Positions 49,790 to 60,289 of a DNA stretch of 64,000 nt are shown here, in pieces. The notes beneath the pieces were generated by a model. It was given only the letters and a program-made list of their open reading frames with translations. It did no database searches and was not told the origin of the DNA. This DNA is from Amoebidium appalachense (taxonomy: Eukaryota; Ichthyosporea). How positions within the stretch are numbered: position 1 is the first letter of the stretch; each line of letters begins with the position of its first letter. The stretch lies in assembly GCA_963693365.1 (NCBI GenBank), contig CAVNZM010000008.1:10106001-10170000 (forward strand), written 5' to 3'. The translations under genes and the position numbers were made by a program.

Positions 49790-49829
<40 letters not shown>
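49429..49829. repeat. C-rich and (GCAC)n tracts
   Basis: C-rich DNA with (CGCA)n at about 49705-49775 and a C run 49792-49829, just after exon 3 of the secreted-protein gene. Confidence 0.9.
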
Positions 49830-49831
<2 letters not shown>

Positions 49832-49946
49832 GGGATCACTGCCACCACAAACACAACACACTGTGACAAGCACAAACAGAACTGGTCATATCATAAACAG
49901 TAATTTTCAACGTTTATCCCGTTTTTTCCCCCGGAGGAAGCCTCTA

Positions 49947-50501
49947 GAGGGCTCAACCACATCGGCTGAGTCAACTTGCTTCGAGCAGAATTATTCTGCA
50001 AAAAGAAGAATAATTCTGCAAAAAGCAGAATGATTCTGCAAAAGCAGAGTTAATCTGCAAAAGCAGAATCATTCTGCTAAAAGCAAAATTCTGCAAACAG
50101 CAGAACTGAAAGCAGAATAATTCTGCTTTTTATGGAATTATTTTGCTAAAACAGAATTATTCTGCTATAAGCAGTATAGCAGAATTATTCTGCTGCCGAA
50201 AGCAGAATATTTCTGCTTTTTACGGAATAATTCTGCTAAAAGCAGAATAATAATCCTGCGAAAAGCAGCAGAGTGATTCTGCTTTTGCGGAATAATTCTG
50301 TTTAAAGCAAAATAATTGTGCTAAAAGCAGAGTGATTCTGCTTTTGCAGAATAATTCTGCTTTTTGCAGAATAATTCTGCTTTTTGCAGAATAATTCTGC
50401 TTTTTGCAGAATAATTCTGCTAAAAGCAGAAAAATTCACACTTCTGCAGAAAAATTCTGCTTTTTGCTTGCAAGTTGTGTCTGCCGATGTGGTTGGGCCC
50501 T
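49947..50501. mobile_element. Fold-back element 2 with GCAGAAT palindrome array
   Basis: Left end AGGGCTCAACCACATCGG and right end (inverted) AGGGCCCAACCACATCGG define the terminal inverted repeats, continuing into GAGTCAACTTGC. The interior is about 470 bp of the palindrome GCAGAATAATTCTGC joined by T4-5 or A4 linkers; four near-perfect 20-bp units lie at about 50345-50425. It is longer than element 1 with the same termini, so the array varies in copy number. No ORF. Confidence 0.75.
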
Positions 50502-50901
50502 CCCTAGGGGTGCCTCATGAATACAAACTTATGTACCGTCTTCCACTATGTAGGCACCGACCGTACCCTAGCTGGGGCACTAATGAATCAGCTAAGCTAT
50601 GTACACCGCTACCCGAGTTAAAAACTACTAGCACACACTTAACCAAGGGTTTTTGCCCTTCCTTATAAGCCTCTAGTCGGACGGTCACGTTTTATACAGA
50701 AGTACCTCTGACTTTCCGAACAATGTTTGATTTCTGCAACATAAATCAGATCCCGTTGTAGCTACATGAAGCTGGCAGTCTTCTTTGCATATTTTGGATA
50801 AACAACATGAATATGTTTTTTTTTTTTTTGTTTTTTTTTTTGTGATTTTGTGTTAACGTGTTGGTGTACGTGTGTGTGTGTGTGTGTATACGTGTGTGTG
50901 T

Positions 50902-50939
<38 letters not shown>

Positions 50940-51144
50940 TGGGAGGGGAGAGGGCAAGGAAGGTAGGGAGGGAGGGGGGTGGGGGGATTAATATTGGGGC
51001 TCCCCGAGGCATGTATTAATATTGATTACAACTATCACTACTATTGTGTAGGCATCATTTTGTTTCTTGCTTTTCTTTCTTTTGAGGATGACTTGCCCTT
51101 CTCTTTTTTTGCTTGTATGTGTGTGTATGCATTGCGTGCCGTCA

Positions 51145-51180
<36 letters not shown>

Positions 51181-51196
51181 GGGGGGGGGGGGGAGG

Positions 51197-51267
<71 letters not shown>

Positions 51268-51568
51268 TGTGTGTGTGTGGATGGGTGCGTGCGTGTGTGT
51301 TAAACTTTGTGTGTGTATGTGTGACCGGGTGTGTGGGTAGGTGGTGGTGGTAGTGGTGTGTGTGTGTGTTGGGGGTCGTGGGGGATGGTAGAGCCGGCAG
51401 GTGCATGTATGTCTTGTGTGTTTGGAAGAGGGGGAGAAGGGGGCGCTCGCGGGGGGGGGGGGGGGGGGGGGGGGGGGGTTTGAATGCGGAACACGGTACG
51501 AAGTACGCATACACGAAGGACAAATGCAAAGGCAAACATTCAAGTATGCAACATCAGCCATGCGCACA

Positions 51569-51605
<37 letters not shown>

Positions 51606-52091
51606 GGAATACGGGCACACACACGTATACCTCCGGCATGCATGATACAAATTTTAGCTTTTATTTTTCTCATTTGGGTGTAAGAGTTCCACACACTATG
51701 TATGCTAAATGCTGTTTGCTTAAAGGAATACCTTAAAAGCAAACACTAGAACAGACTACCAGTTGTGTACCAACGACAATAAAAGTCGCCCACTGGCAAC
51801 ACACCACTAAATCAACCCCAAGATCAACATTCCGTACCGTTTTACCGTATCATACCAAATAAGCCTAGAAGAACCTATTCATCTGGACTCGGGTCGAGAT
51901 AACCAAAACATGTGCTAGGTGTAAACCAACACACAAACCTTAACACACAGCAACTCCCATTCGATGTCTCAAACCAGACGACCAAACCACCAACAAAATT
52001 AGCTCCAGTTGCGCAAAAGAAGAAGCATCCAATCACGTGATTTTTAGCCAATCGCATGCGCTTGGAGCAACCAATATAAGCCAGTGCTCTC
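50502..52091. other. Spacer with GT, G and GA tracts
   Basis: (GT)n at 50871-50938, G run 51146-51196, (GA)n 51199-51265, GT to 51367, and G runs at 51452-51478 and 51569-51604 around repeat copy D. No gene seen. It lies between the secreted-protein gene and the BAP31-like stop codon. Confidence 0.6.
51450..51568. mobile_element. Poly-G-headed dispersed repeat, copy D (truncated)
   Basis: G run, then TTTGAATGCGGAACACGGTA and about 90 bp very close to copy C, ending abruptly at a second G run. Confidence 0.65.
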
Positions 52092-52459
52092 TTACTCGGC
52101 CTTCTTCTCGGCAGCAGTCTTGGCTGCGGCGGGGGCACCCGGGGTCTGCTTCTTGGCATCGGCCAGCTGTTGCTGTGGGCCAAAAAAGGAAATAATGTGT
52201 GAGTGTTGGTTGGCTGCATACGAGTTGTCAAGCCGGACAGGCAATGTGTGTGTGTGTACGTGTGTACGTGTACGTGTACGTGTGTGTGTGTCGCGTGCGT
52301 TTACCCCGTGTGCGTGTGCGATGTCCAAATAAGCATGAAAAGACACCGTACCGACACACCCACACCCACACCCTGGAGGTGTTGGGTTAAACCGTGTAAA
52401 AAAACCATCACCCACATGCTATGTAAAACGTCCGGTCACGAAAGTTGGTGCAGTGAGAG

Positions 52460-52490
<31 letters not shown>

Positions 52491-53459
52491 AGGGGGGGGA
52501 GGGAGGTAGGGAGTGAGTGGGCTAGTGTGAGTGTCGCATGGTGCTTTAGTGTATTCTTCATGTGGTAAAGGTCAAATGAGTACGTGGGCGCACATGTGTG
52601 TAAGGTCGGGAAAAAAGTGCCGTCCTCAATGGAGTTCGTGCTGGCTGTCGGGCAAGGAGAGGGAGAGGGGGGGAAGAGTGGGGGGAGCGGCGGCCAGAGG
52701 GGGGGGGGGGGGGGGGGGTTTAGGGTGTGTTGCGATTAAGTGTGGGTGCTTTGGACAACACAAAACAGATTGCAACGCACACACAAAGATTTGGGGGGGG
52801 GGGGAGGGGGGGGGGGAAAGGGGGGGGGGGGGGGGGGGGGAGGGGGGGGGGGGAGGCTGTACCTTCAGTTCGCTGTGTTCGCATGCGCGCCCATAGGCAA
52901 ACACGATGGCCCTGCATTAGAAATCCAACGGTCAACATAAGCCCCCCCAAATACATATCATCAATTATCACTTTGAAAATAGGAAAAATCTCCGCGCATT
53001 CATCTTCATGCGCCAAACTATCCCCCCCCCCCCCCCTGCCGTCGCGGAGCCTATTAGGCCTACATATGCTGCATACTTGTGTATTTGTTTTTGGGTATCT
53101 GCATAATATTACGTGTGCCATCCCCTCCCCACCCTCCCACCCTCTTCCCCATTTAAACACCCCCCCCAAAAAACGGGAAGTCTAACAGACAGCCGGGTGG
53201 GTTAAAACGGGGAGGGGGGGAGGGGGGGGGGGGGGGGGGGGGGGCAAATAGTCCCAGCCACGGCTACCGGACATCCGTAATGCAGCTTTAGGGATCTTCG
53301 GTGTGTGTATGTGTGAGGGGACGGAGGGAGGAGAGGAGGGAGAGGCCCGGGTGGGGGAGGGGACGAAGGGGGGAGAAGGGGGGCAGGGGATGTATTCGTT
53401 AGAGGGTAGTAAAACGCTGACTAGGGCGGAACTTTGTCTTCGAACGGAAAGCTATGCCT

Positions 53460-53495
<36 letters not shown>

Positions 53496-53632
53496 AACGA
53501 AAAACAAAACAAAACATGCAGTACGCAGTGAAGTTTGACAGACAAACCCAGAAAACGGACCAGGCTGGCCCAAAATGCACACACCGAAAAAGCAGCAGAA
53601 ATGGGAAACTTCCTTCAAAAGACCTCCAAGCA

Positions 53633-53665
<33 letters not shown>

Positions 53666-53816
53666 TGTGTTACAAGAGTACGATGTACACATCTACGACG
53701 GGCACATCAAAGCAGCATTCACATAAAAGAGAACACACCAAGAGTATGCATCCTTGTGTGTACGTGTGTGTGTGTGCGCGCGCCCACGCGCGCATGTGTC
53801 TGTGTGCGCGCACCCA

Positions 53817-53887
<71 letters not shown>

Positions 53888-54641
53888 CAAAGGGGTGAGG
53901 GTGGGGGGTGGGGGACTCATTATCAAAAAGGCGTAACCAGAGAGGGTTGCATTAAAAAACCAAAGGGGAGGGGGGGGGGGTTTGAATGCGTCAAAAAGTA
54001 CGAAGTACACAAGAACAAACGGATAACACGATGCAGAATGCAAGCCATACATAAAGAGTATGCATAATAAGCAGAGCCCATCCTCAGGGGGGGCCCACGT
54101 CATCCACAGTACCCGAGTTTCGACCTATTCCCCTCGTTAACGAAACCCAACTCAGATACTGTTTCACTTGAACATGAGTAGGTCACCCGTCTTGATCAGA
54201 GACGAGCAGGGTTGCTTATGCAGGCAAGGGCAGTGGGAAAGGCCGGGGGTTAAAGTTGCAGCAGTAAGCAGAAGCAAGAAAAATATAGATAGGAACTCAG
54301 GAGACGGGGCTGGGGGGGGGGGGGGGGGAGGGTTCAGAGGTGGGCACTCGTAAGTAATACAGAGGAAAAAGTACACATTCCTGACGGGCAGCACAATGAA
54401 GTTTTTTTATTTTTTTTATTTTTTTTTTATTTTTTTTTATTTGTTGTTTTTTATATATTAAATTCTGGGGGGGGAGGGGGAGGGGGGGGCACATACAGCC
54501 AGAGATAGACGGCAAAGAAGCCAATGTAGCTGTTCCTCTCTGTGCGCCACTTCTTGTTCAGAGCAGCCTGCGTATGCAACACACACGCATCGGTCAGAAT
54601 GCTTCCAGAATCCTCCCCCTCACGCACACATAATCCCCCTT

Positions 54642-54677
<36 letters not shown>

Positions 54678-55425
54678 ATTACATCCTTCCCACTGTTCTC
54701 CTTCAATCCCAGCCGGCATCCCCACTTTTGGACCCTCACAGATATACTTCAGCATCTAAATACCGTCAAGCTCAGTACACATCTTCCCATTCGTCCACAA
54801 CACACACGCACACACACACACACACACACATCCTCCCCTGCAACTCTCATAAAGCACCAAAGCACCGTGAAATCGCTTCCCACATCACTCCCCCTCTTCC
54901 CCCTCCCTCCACCCCCCACCTCCCCGGTCAATAACATCCCCCATTCCCAATGTCACTCTAATAACTGCCCCCTATCCCCCCCCCCCCCCCCCCCCCCTTC
55001 CCCACCCTGCCAACCTCTAACCCACCCACACAAAACAAGCCAAGGAGCAAAACCGCAAATACGGCCAATAGCAAATACGAACAAAATTACACAATTTCAA
55101 TCCCCATCGAACCGAAAGGGATGGGGGAAACAAAAAAAAAGGGGGGGGAGAGGGGGGATACATACAGCGTGGTTCAGGGCATATCCGGCCTCGGAGGGAT
55201 CCAGGACATGGTAGCGCTGGTGGGCCTCATACTGCTCCTTAAAGGCGGCTGCACACACACACACTATGTTAAAGAAACAAAACAACACGTGGGACGTGGA
55301 CGAACCTACGGGATCAGTATAAAGAGAACACTTTCATATCCCCCCCCCTCCCCCCCACAAACACAACATGCACTTCCATGCCAGCTGTCAGCACCTTCTC
55401 TTACCCCCCCCCAAAAAAAAACCTC

Positions 55426-55456
<31 letters not shown>

Positions 55457-56660
55457 AGGGGAGAGAGGGGGGGGGGGGGGGGGGGGGAGGGGGAGATGTT
55501 GTTTTGCCCGTACATGGTATGTGTGATTGAAAAGAGCACTAAAAGGTAGGGTGGCAAAGAGAAATCCAACAGGATATTGATTGGAAAAAAAAACTGAAAT
55601 GAAAAATAGGAAACCCCGGGAGCTAAATGAAGCTCTGTGATTAAAAATAAGATAAGCGACTGCCTACTGCAAAAGGGAAGGGAGGAAGGGGGAAGGGGGG
55701 GGGGGGGGGGAGGGCGCGTGGTGGCCACACTCGATTAAATGGGGAAGAGAATGTGGGGAAAAGAGACTGCAAAACACATGCAGTGGGATTAAGTTGCAAC
55801 TAATCACTTAAGAAACTTTTGCACAGATATAATTTTGCACGTTCAAAGTGAACCAGCCGAAGCAGCTGGGGGAGGGGGGGGCGGGGGGGGGGGGGAGGGG
55901 CAGGAGGAGGAGGATGGGGTGCAGGACTGCGGGAGGGTGGGGGCGGGGGGTTGGTGGTGGTGGTGGTGGGGGGGGGGGGGGGGGGGAGGGGGGGGGAGGA
56001 GGATGGTAGTGGGTGACGGGGAAATGCAGTACATACCACCGGCGCAGAAGAGAACGGCCAAGCCAATAACGATGAAGTAGGGCCGAATAGTATTCACTGT
56101 GGTTTCACGTGAGTTTATGATGTGTAAAAAGGGGAAAGACAAGGCGAAGGGGGTTGGGTGGGTGGGTGGGTGGTGGTGGTGGGTGAGGTGGGGGGGGGGG
56201 GGGGGGGGGCATATGCGGGGAACCGGAGGGCAAGGGGGGGGGGGGGGATTAGGGATTCAAGGCGGCATCGTTGCATGCCATTCATGTATGATAAGTGGGC
56301 AGGTTAAAGCCAAAAGATGAGGAAGTGTGCGCGCACACATGTGTGGCAGCTTGCTCGTGTGTGAGTGTGCAGCAGAAACACCACGTTTCAAACCATTTCA
56401 TAAGTCGATGTCATATGGCATGGATTGACTAACGACTTACCTCCTAGCTAAGAAGATGAATGCGCTGATGAGCTGAGTGCAGCTGAGAATGAAAAACAAA
56501 AATCATTTCACATATTTTTTTCATCTACTGTTGAGTGTTGGTGAGGGGTTGGACTGCTTGCATCCTTTTTCAAAGCGGTGTGATGCAAAAACGAAAGGAG
56601 AAAGCAGGGAGCAAGAGAGAAGAAAAAACACAGCAGAGGGAAAGGGGAAGGGGGGAGGCA

Positions 56661-56696
<36 letters not shown>

Positions 56697-56937
56697 TTAA
56701 GCGGGAAGCAAGGGGGGGAGGGGGAAAGGGGGGGGGGGGGGGGAGGGGGGAGGGGAGGGGGGAAGAAGGAAGGAGGAGTGGAGGGAAATGGGACGGAATT
56801 AGGACAGGTCACTCACTTGGCATGCGCTTAACCACCCACACAAACGCCCTCCGGATACCCGGAAGGAGCAACATCATAAGCATAACGCACTCGGCGCAAA
56901 GGAAGTAGAAGAGAACACCCCACATGGTGAGCGCCAT
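52092..56937 (-). CDS. BAP31/BAP29-like ER membrane protein, six exons found
   Basis: Exons (minus): 56937-56817, 56096-56037, 55248-55166, 54567-54493, 52911-52863, 52172-52092. The first four join in phase. Exon 1 (ATG 56937) gives MALTMWGVLFYFLCAECVML, the BAP31-like first membrane helix; exon 2 the second (IRPYFIVIGLAVLFCAG); exon 4 RTERNSYIGFFAVYLWLY, matching the conserved RxQRNxYI helix. Exons 5-6 give a charged stretch ELKQQLADAKKQ, an Ala/Pro/Lys tail and C-terminal KKAE, a KKXX ER-retrieval signal as in BAP31. Animal BAP31 is an ER cargo and quality-control factor. Exons 4 and 5 are not phase-compatible; two or three residues (perhaps VLR) seem missing, so a microexon or indel is likely. 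The tail is shorter than in animals. Every intron is dominated by long poly-G tracts on the plus strand. Confidence 0.8.
53404..53750. mobile_element. Rearranged and degenerate copies of the poly-G-headed repeat
   Basis: 53404-53461 repeats the CTAGGGCGGAACTTT segment of copy A (2877-2935) up to a G run. 53663-53750 starts after another G run with a degenerate version of the repeat head (AGAGTACGATGTACACA). Short degenerate heads are also seen at about 20743-20810 and 54330-54400. Confidence 0.5.
53960..54311. mobile_element. Poly-G-headed dispersed repeat, copy B
   Basis: About 335 bp matching 2405-2741 almost base for base, preceded by a G run and cut off at 54311 by another G run. It sits inside a BAP31-like intron. 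Near identity with copy A over 51 kb implies a recent insertion. Confidence 0.75.
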
Positions 56938-57359
56938 TTTCTCGATTTCTTTCTAACTCACGTTTTCTTCAATTCAACTCGTGTGTGAAGCAAGGCCTTG
57001 GTGTGAAGTGAAAGACCTTCCGAAGTTGGCTGTTCAGTGATTCAAATTTTTTTCGGCACGATTGTAGAGGGGGGTAAACTTGGGTCGTGCAGGACCTATG
57101 GTGTGGACATCGTAGATTGACCCATCCGGGAAAATAGATCCTATAAATTTCGCGATCCTATAACTTACCCGCAGTCTATCCCATTCGGGTAAAAGACACA
57201 TTTTTCGACGCGTCTCATCAAGGGGGCAAACTGACGCCTCGAAACGTTAAAAAAAAAAAAGGAAAACTGCAAAAAAAAATTCTCATTGAGAAATGGACGG
57301 ATTTTCGGAGGGGGAAAAAAAATAAAAATTCAGCCTCGGCCAGGATCGAACTGCAGCCC
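56938..57359. other. 5' flank of BAP31-like gene
   Basis: Non-repetitive, AT-moderate DNA that should hold the BAP31-like promoter; I see no clear TATA box. Short A runs occur at 57249-57290. Confidence 0.4.
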
Positions 57360-57728
57360 AAAAAACAGGGTTACATCGAGAGTGAAAAAGTACACCAATT
57401 ATGCGCTAGAGCTATAATTTTGCATGATAATTATGTAAATAGAGTTTTCTTTAAACGTTTGGTACAGAACAATTATAACTCAATTGGTTCAGCGTCAGCG
57501 ACAGAAAAACCAACTGCACCAAATCTGATACATTTCAGTAATATTAAAACGTACCAGATTTGGTGCAGTTGGTTTTTCTGTCGCTGACGCTGAACCAATT
57601 GAGTTATTATTTTTCTGTGACAAAGGTTTGAAGAAAACACTATTTACATAAGTATCATGCAAAAATTATAGCTCTAGCGCATAATTGGTGTACCTTTTCA
57701 CTCTCGATGTAATGTGACCCTGTTTTTC
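57360..57728. mobile_element. Long hairpin element (about 370 bp)
   Basis: The left arm (57360-57540) and right arm (about 57552-57728) are inverted copies: AAACAGGGTTACATCGAGAG, CAATTATGCGCTAGAGCTAT and GGTTCAGCGTCAGCGACAG all recur in reverse. The inner 60 bp pair almost perfectly; a few indels lie midway. There is no ORF. Best explained as a fold-back MITE; a small-RNA hairpin is possible. Confidence 0.75.
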
Positions 57729-58120
57729 ATATGAATTTGGCCCGGAGACTGATCGCCGCAATTGCATGGTTTCATCCTCGTTAACCCTACTAACCCGAGT
57801 GGGCCATATATATGTTTTCAAGAGGTGCTGGTTGGGCGGAAAAGGCTCAAAAGTATGGAAAAAGCTGTGTCCAAGTATTATGTGATGACATAGAAACGTT
57901 TTCTAACAGCTTTAGCCATGTTTATACGCCTCTTTTTATTTTTCTATATTAGGACCCTTTTTCTATATAACTGAGTTCCGGAAGCGTGCTTTCGGATTTT
58001 CGAAAGCCACCATGAACAACCATTTGCGAGCGAGGGATGTGTGTGATTGGCTCAGCATGAAAGTGCGAGCTGAGAAATCGATTGGCAAAATGGTTGATTA
58101 GCAGCTCATTAGCTTTGGCG
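57729..58120. other. Spacer, nothing recognised
   Basis: Non-repetitive DNA between the hairpin element and the coiled-coil ORF, with no supported coding region or repeat. Confidence 0.4.
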
Positions 58121-58438
58121 TCACTGCGGCAACGTGTGATAAGCACTAGCGCACATGTACACGCCCTTTCCACTCGCATCATGCATGCCATTTTGCGAGA
58201 TCACAAAAGGCGTATGTATTGTACATGTAGGTAATACGTAAATCAGGGGCGTGCTGTATTCTGACTCATTGTTTCGTGTTTCGTGTGTAGGCCCTCTGTT
58301 GGACATTGTGTTCATAGAAGCTAGTTCTAGTGCACGACGTCGTTGTTCCTTCTGTAAGTCAGAAATGATTGCATCTTGTGAGGCCAACCTCTGCTCCAGT
58401 AGTTGGACTAGTTGCTGCAACTGTAAGTTGTCAGACAT
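58121..58438 (-). CDS. Putative short coiled-coil protein or gag start
   Basis: From the ATG at 58438 the first 45 residues are Gln/Leu/Glu-rich with heptad spacing (LQQLVQLLEQRLASQDAIIS), typical of a coiled coil. The rest of the 105-codon frame is unremarkable, so the end may be intronic or decayed. A TATATAAA box lies 113 bp upstream. It could be a small gene or the N-terminus of a retroelement gag; neither is proved. Confidence 0.4.
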   Translation of the reverse strand: MSDNLQLQQLVQLLEQRLASQDAIISDLQKEQRRRALELASMNTMSNRGPTHETRNNESEYSTPLIYVLPTCTIHTPFVISQNGMHDASGKGVYMCASAYHTLPQ

Positions 58439-58550
58439 AGTGTCGTGTATGATGGGTAACTAGTCTATGTGTTTTGTGCACTGAAAACGACAGTAGAAAA
58501 GTGTAAATCAAACGTTCTGCTTCCCATGTTTGTGACATGGGAGGCACTGC

Positions 58551-58558
58551 TTTATATA
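58551..58558 (-). promoter_or_regulatory. TATA box upstream of coiled-coil ORF
   Basis: TATATAAA on the minus strand, 113 bp before the ATG at 58438. Confidence 0.45.
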
Positions 58559-58878
58559 GTCGTTGGCCACCTCATGGTGGCCTCGTGTGCACCCTGGTGG
58601 TGGGCCATGTACAGCATGGCCGAAAAGAGAGCACAATGAAAACAAGTCGTTAAAGATATAAAAGTTAACTGTGCACGTTGAGTGGCTAGTTAACTTGCAC
58701 TAAAGCACACAAATAAACGTGTTTAACACACCAATTGCAGTTAAACGTAAATCTTACTTCACACAACTAAAAATATTCTGAGAATATCCGGGAATAAAGC
58801 ACACTACCACTCTAAGAATAGAATCCTGTGGCAAATATAGACATGACATCATCTGAACCGGGAATATTAATTAATGAG

Positions 58879-59654
58879 TGTCGTATCCTAATGTATGTGT
58901 ACTAGAGACGCGGCACTCTACTAAGTGTACACACACGAAAAGGAACGAACGTGTACAGAAAAACGGCAAAGTTTATTCAGACCAGGCTCCGACGGGCAAA
59001 CTTAGATCCGAACGGAATGAGTCTAAGTTACGACTGAGGCCATCAAGGCCGTGCCCTACAAGATCATCATCACCTGGCCCCCTACGATGCCACATTCCAT
59101 TAACATTCCGATCTACTTTTATCGTGCGCCTGCACGAGCTAAGTCGATCTACTCAACTAATATATTTATCCATGTCTCACCCCTCTCCCTTCCCCTAGTG
59201 GCACCGCAGAGTCTAATTCTACATTTCATACTATCTCCCTCCCCCCTCCCTCCCCCCTTTCCTCTGTCATCGAAATATATAAATACGTTTGGCAGCATAC
59301 ACTATCAAAACTTGCCAATATTTACAAAAGGGCTTCTGCCCGAACAATCACATTCCTAAGTCCTCCTACGATCTATCCTACACACTAATTAGAATTCTAT
59401 TGGTCGGCTGTCCCAGCTGACGTGGTCCTGCCCTGCGCCGGCAGAGGCAAGATGATGCACGCAGCTGCACAGCTATCTTGAGGCCCCGGACTTGATCTTG
59501 ATGATCTGTGGACCCGGGCCACCCCCCCCCCCCCCCCCCCCCCCGATCTCGATCGTAGACTTAGACTGATCTGCTGAGACGGATTAGTATATGTCAACTC
59601 CCCCCCCGGCCCTCGGAAAAGCTGAGTCCCACCTCAGTCACATTACATCTAACA
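58879..59654 (-). repeat. Putative 3' LTR of chromovirus
   Basis: It starts TGTTAG directly after the polypurine tract at 59654 and could end GGATACGACA at 58879, giving TGT...ACA ends and 776 bp. The start is well supported. The far end is only the best TG/CA candidate because the second LTR is outside the window. Confidence 0.5.
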
Positions 59655-59799
59655 CCCCCTAAAAAGACATAGACTAATCAGTCTCCTAAAAAAAATTAAA
59701 TTAAATAAATTACGAAGAAAAATAATAAATTAATCTACACCATAAGCTTGATACCTACGGAGACACCTATGATAATAAATTAGATTCCTACGACTACGT

Positions 59800-60288
59800 T
59801 CACACTCCTCCTCGGTCTCCTCCCCCTCCCTCCCCCTCCCCCCGTGTGTCTACGTGTATTTGCATCACTCCCCCCCCGGCCCCCTCCCCCACCGACTTTT
59901 TCACCCCACGATTAAACTGAGGAATAACTCTCTTTGGCCGAGAGGGAGCACTAGGCAACTCCCTCTGCACTAATCTAGCCTCATAAGCACGAATAGAAAA
60001 CGGGCAATCCAAATGAAACTCAGGCAACCACTGATCTTCCTGATAACCTCCCTCAAAACGAATTAAATAATAATTTACCTTACCTTCCTTACCTTCGATA
60101 ACCTTTTTATCCATAATCCTATCTACTGCAGCCTCCGATACATCCACCGACCCGTCATAGTCGGGGGTGAATGCATCTAACACTCGACGGCCCTCCGGCC
60201 GTTTAACCCTAAGGGCCCTATCATAATATTCCTTTATATCATCTACATTATAAAATCTAACATCACTCTCATTATCTAACCTCTGCAC
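59800..60288 (-). CDS. Chromodomain end of Ty3/gypsy pol
   Basis: About 150 residues after the integrase core, in a different frame from it. VDRIMDKKVIEG, NYYLIRFEGGYQEDQWLPE match the chromodomain pattern (aromatic cage region and the W-x-P-E segment). In chromoviruses this domain guides integration to marked chromatin. The frame change near 60290-60310 must be a one-base indel, since EYKVQR just before it belongs to the integrase end. Confidence 0.75.
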   Translation of the reverse strand: MQRLDNESDVRFYNVDDIKEYYDRALRVKRPEGRRVLDAFTPDYDGSVDVSEAAVDRIMDKKVIEGKEGKVNYYLIRFEGGYQEDQWLPEFHLDCPFSIRAYEARLVQRELPSAPSRPKRVIPQFNRGVKKSVGEGAGGGVMQIHVDTRGEGEGGGGDRGGV

Positions 60289-60289
60289 C

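Larger units (their letters stand above)
52458..56764. repeat. G-run series in the BAP31-like introns
   Basis: G runs (plus strand) at about 52466-52490, 52698-52718, 52795-52852, 53216-53244, 53461-53494, 53633-53663, 54312-54328, 55430-55456, 55467-55487, 55697-55710, 55968-55986, 56190-56208, 56660-56695 and 56729-56742. (GT)n lies at 53818-53882. One C run (54978-54997) is the exception. Confidence 0.85.

Noticed and set aside
49980-50460. CRISPR-like array at the GCAGAAT repeats
   Set aside because: No unique spacers; units are short palindromes with variable linkers, inside terminal inverted repeats, in a eukaryotic genome.
56444-56500. A possible BAP31-like exon with donor GTAAGT
   Set aside because: Exon 1 joins directly to exon 2 in phase and with good family fit; including this segment gives stops.
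57330-57412. tRNA gene on the minus strand (B-box-like GTTCGATCC followed by T runs)
   Set aside because: No matching acceptor stem, D-arm or anticodon arm could be drawn; only the B-box-like sequence is present.
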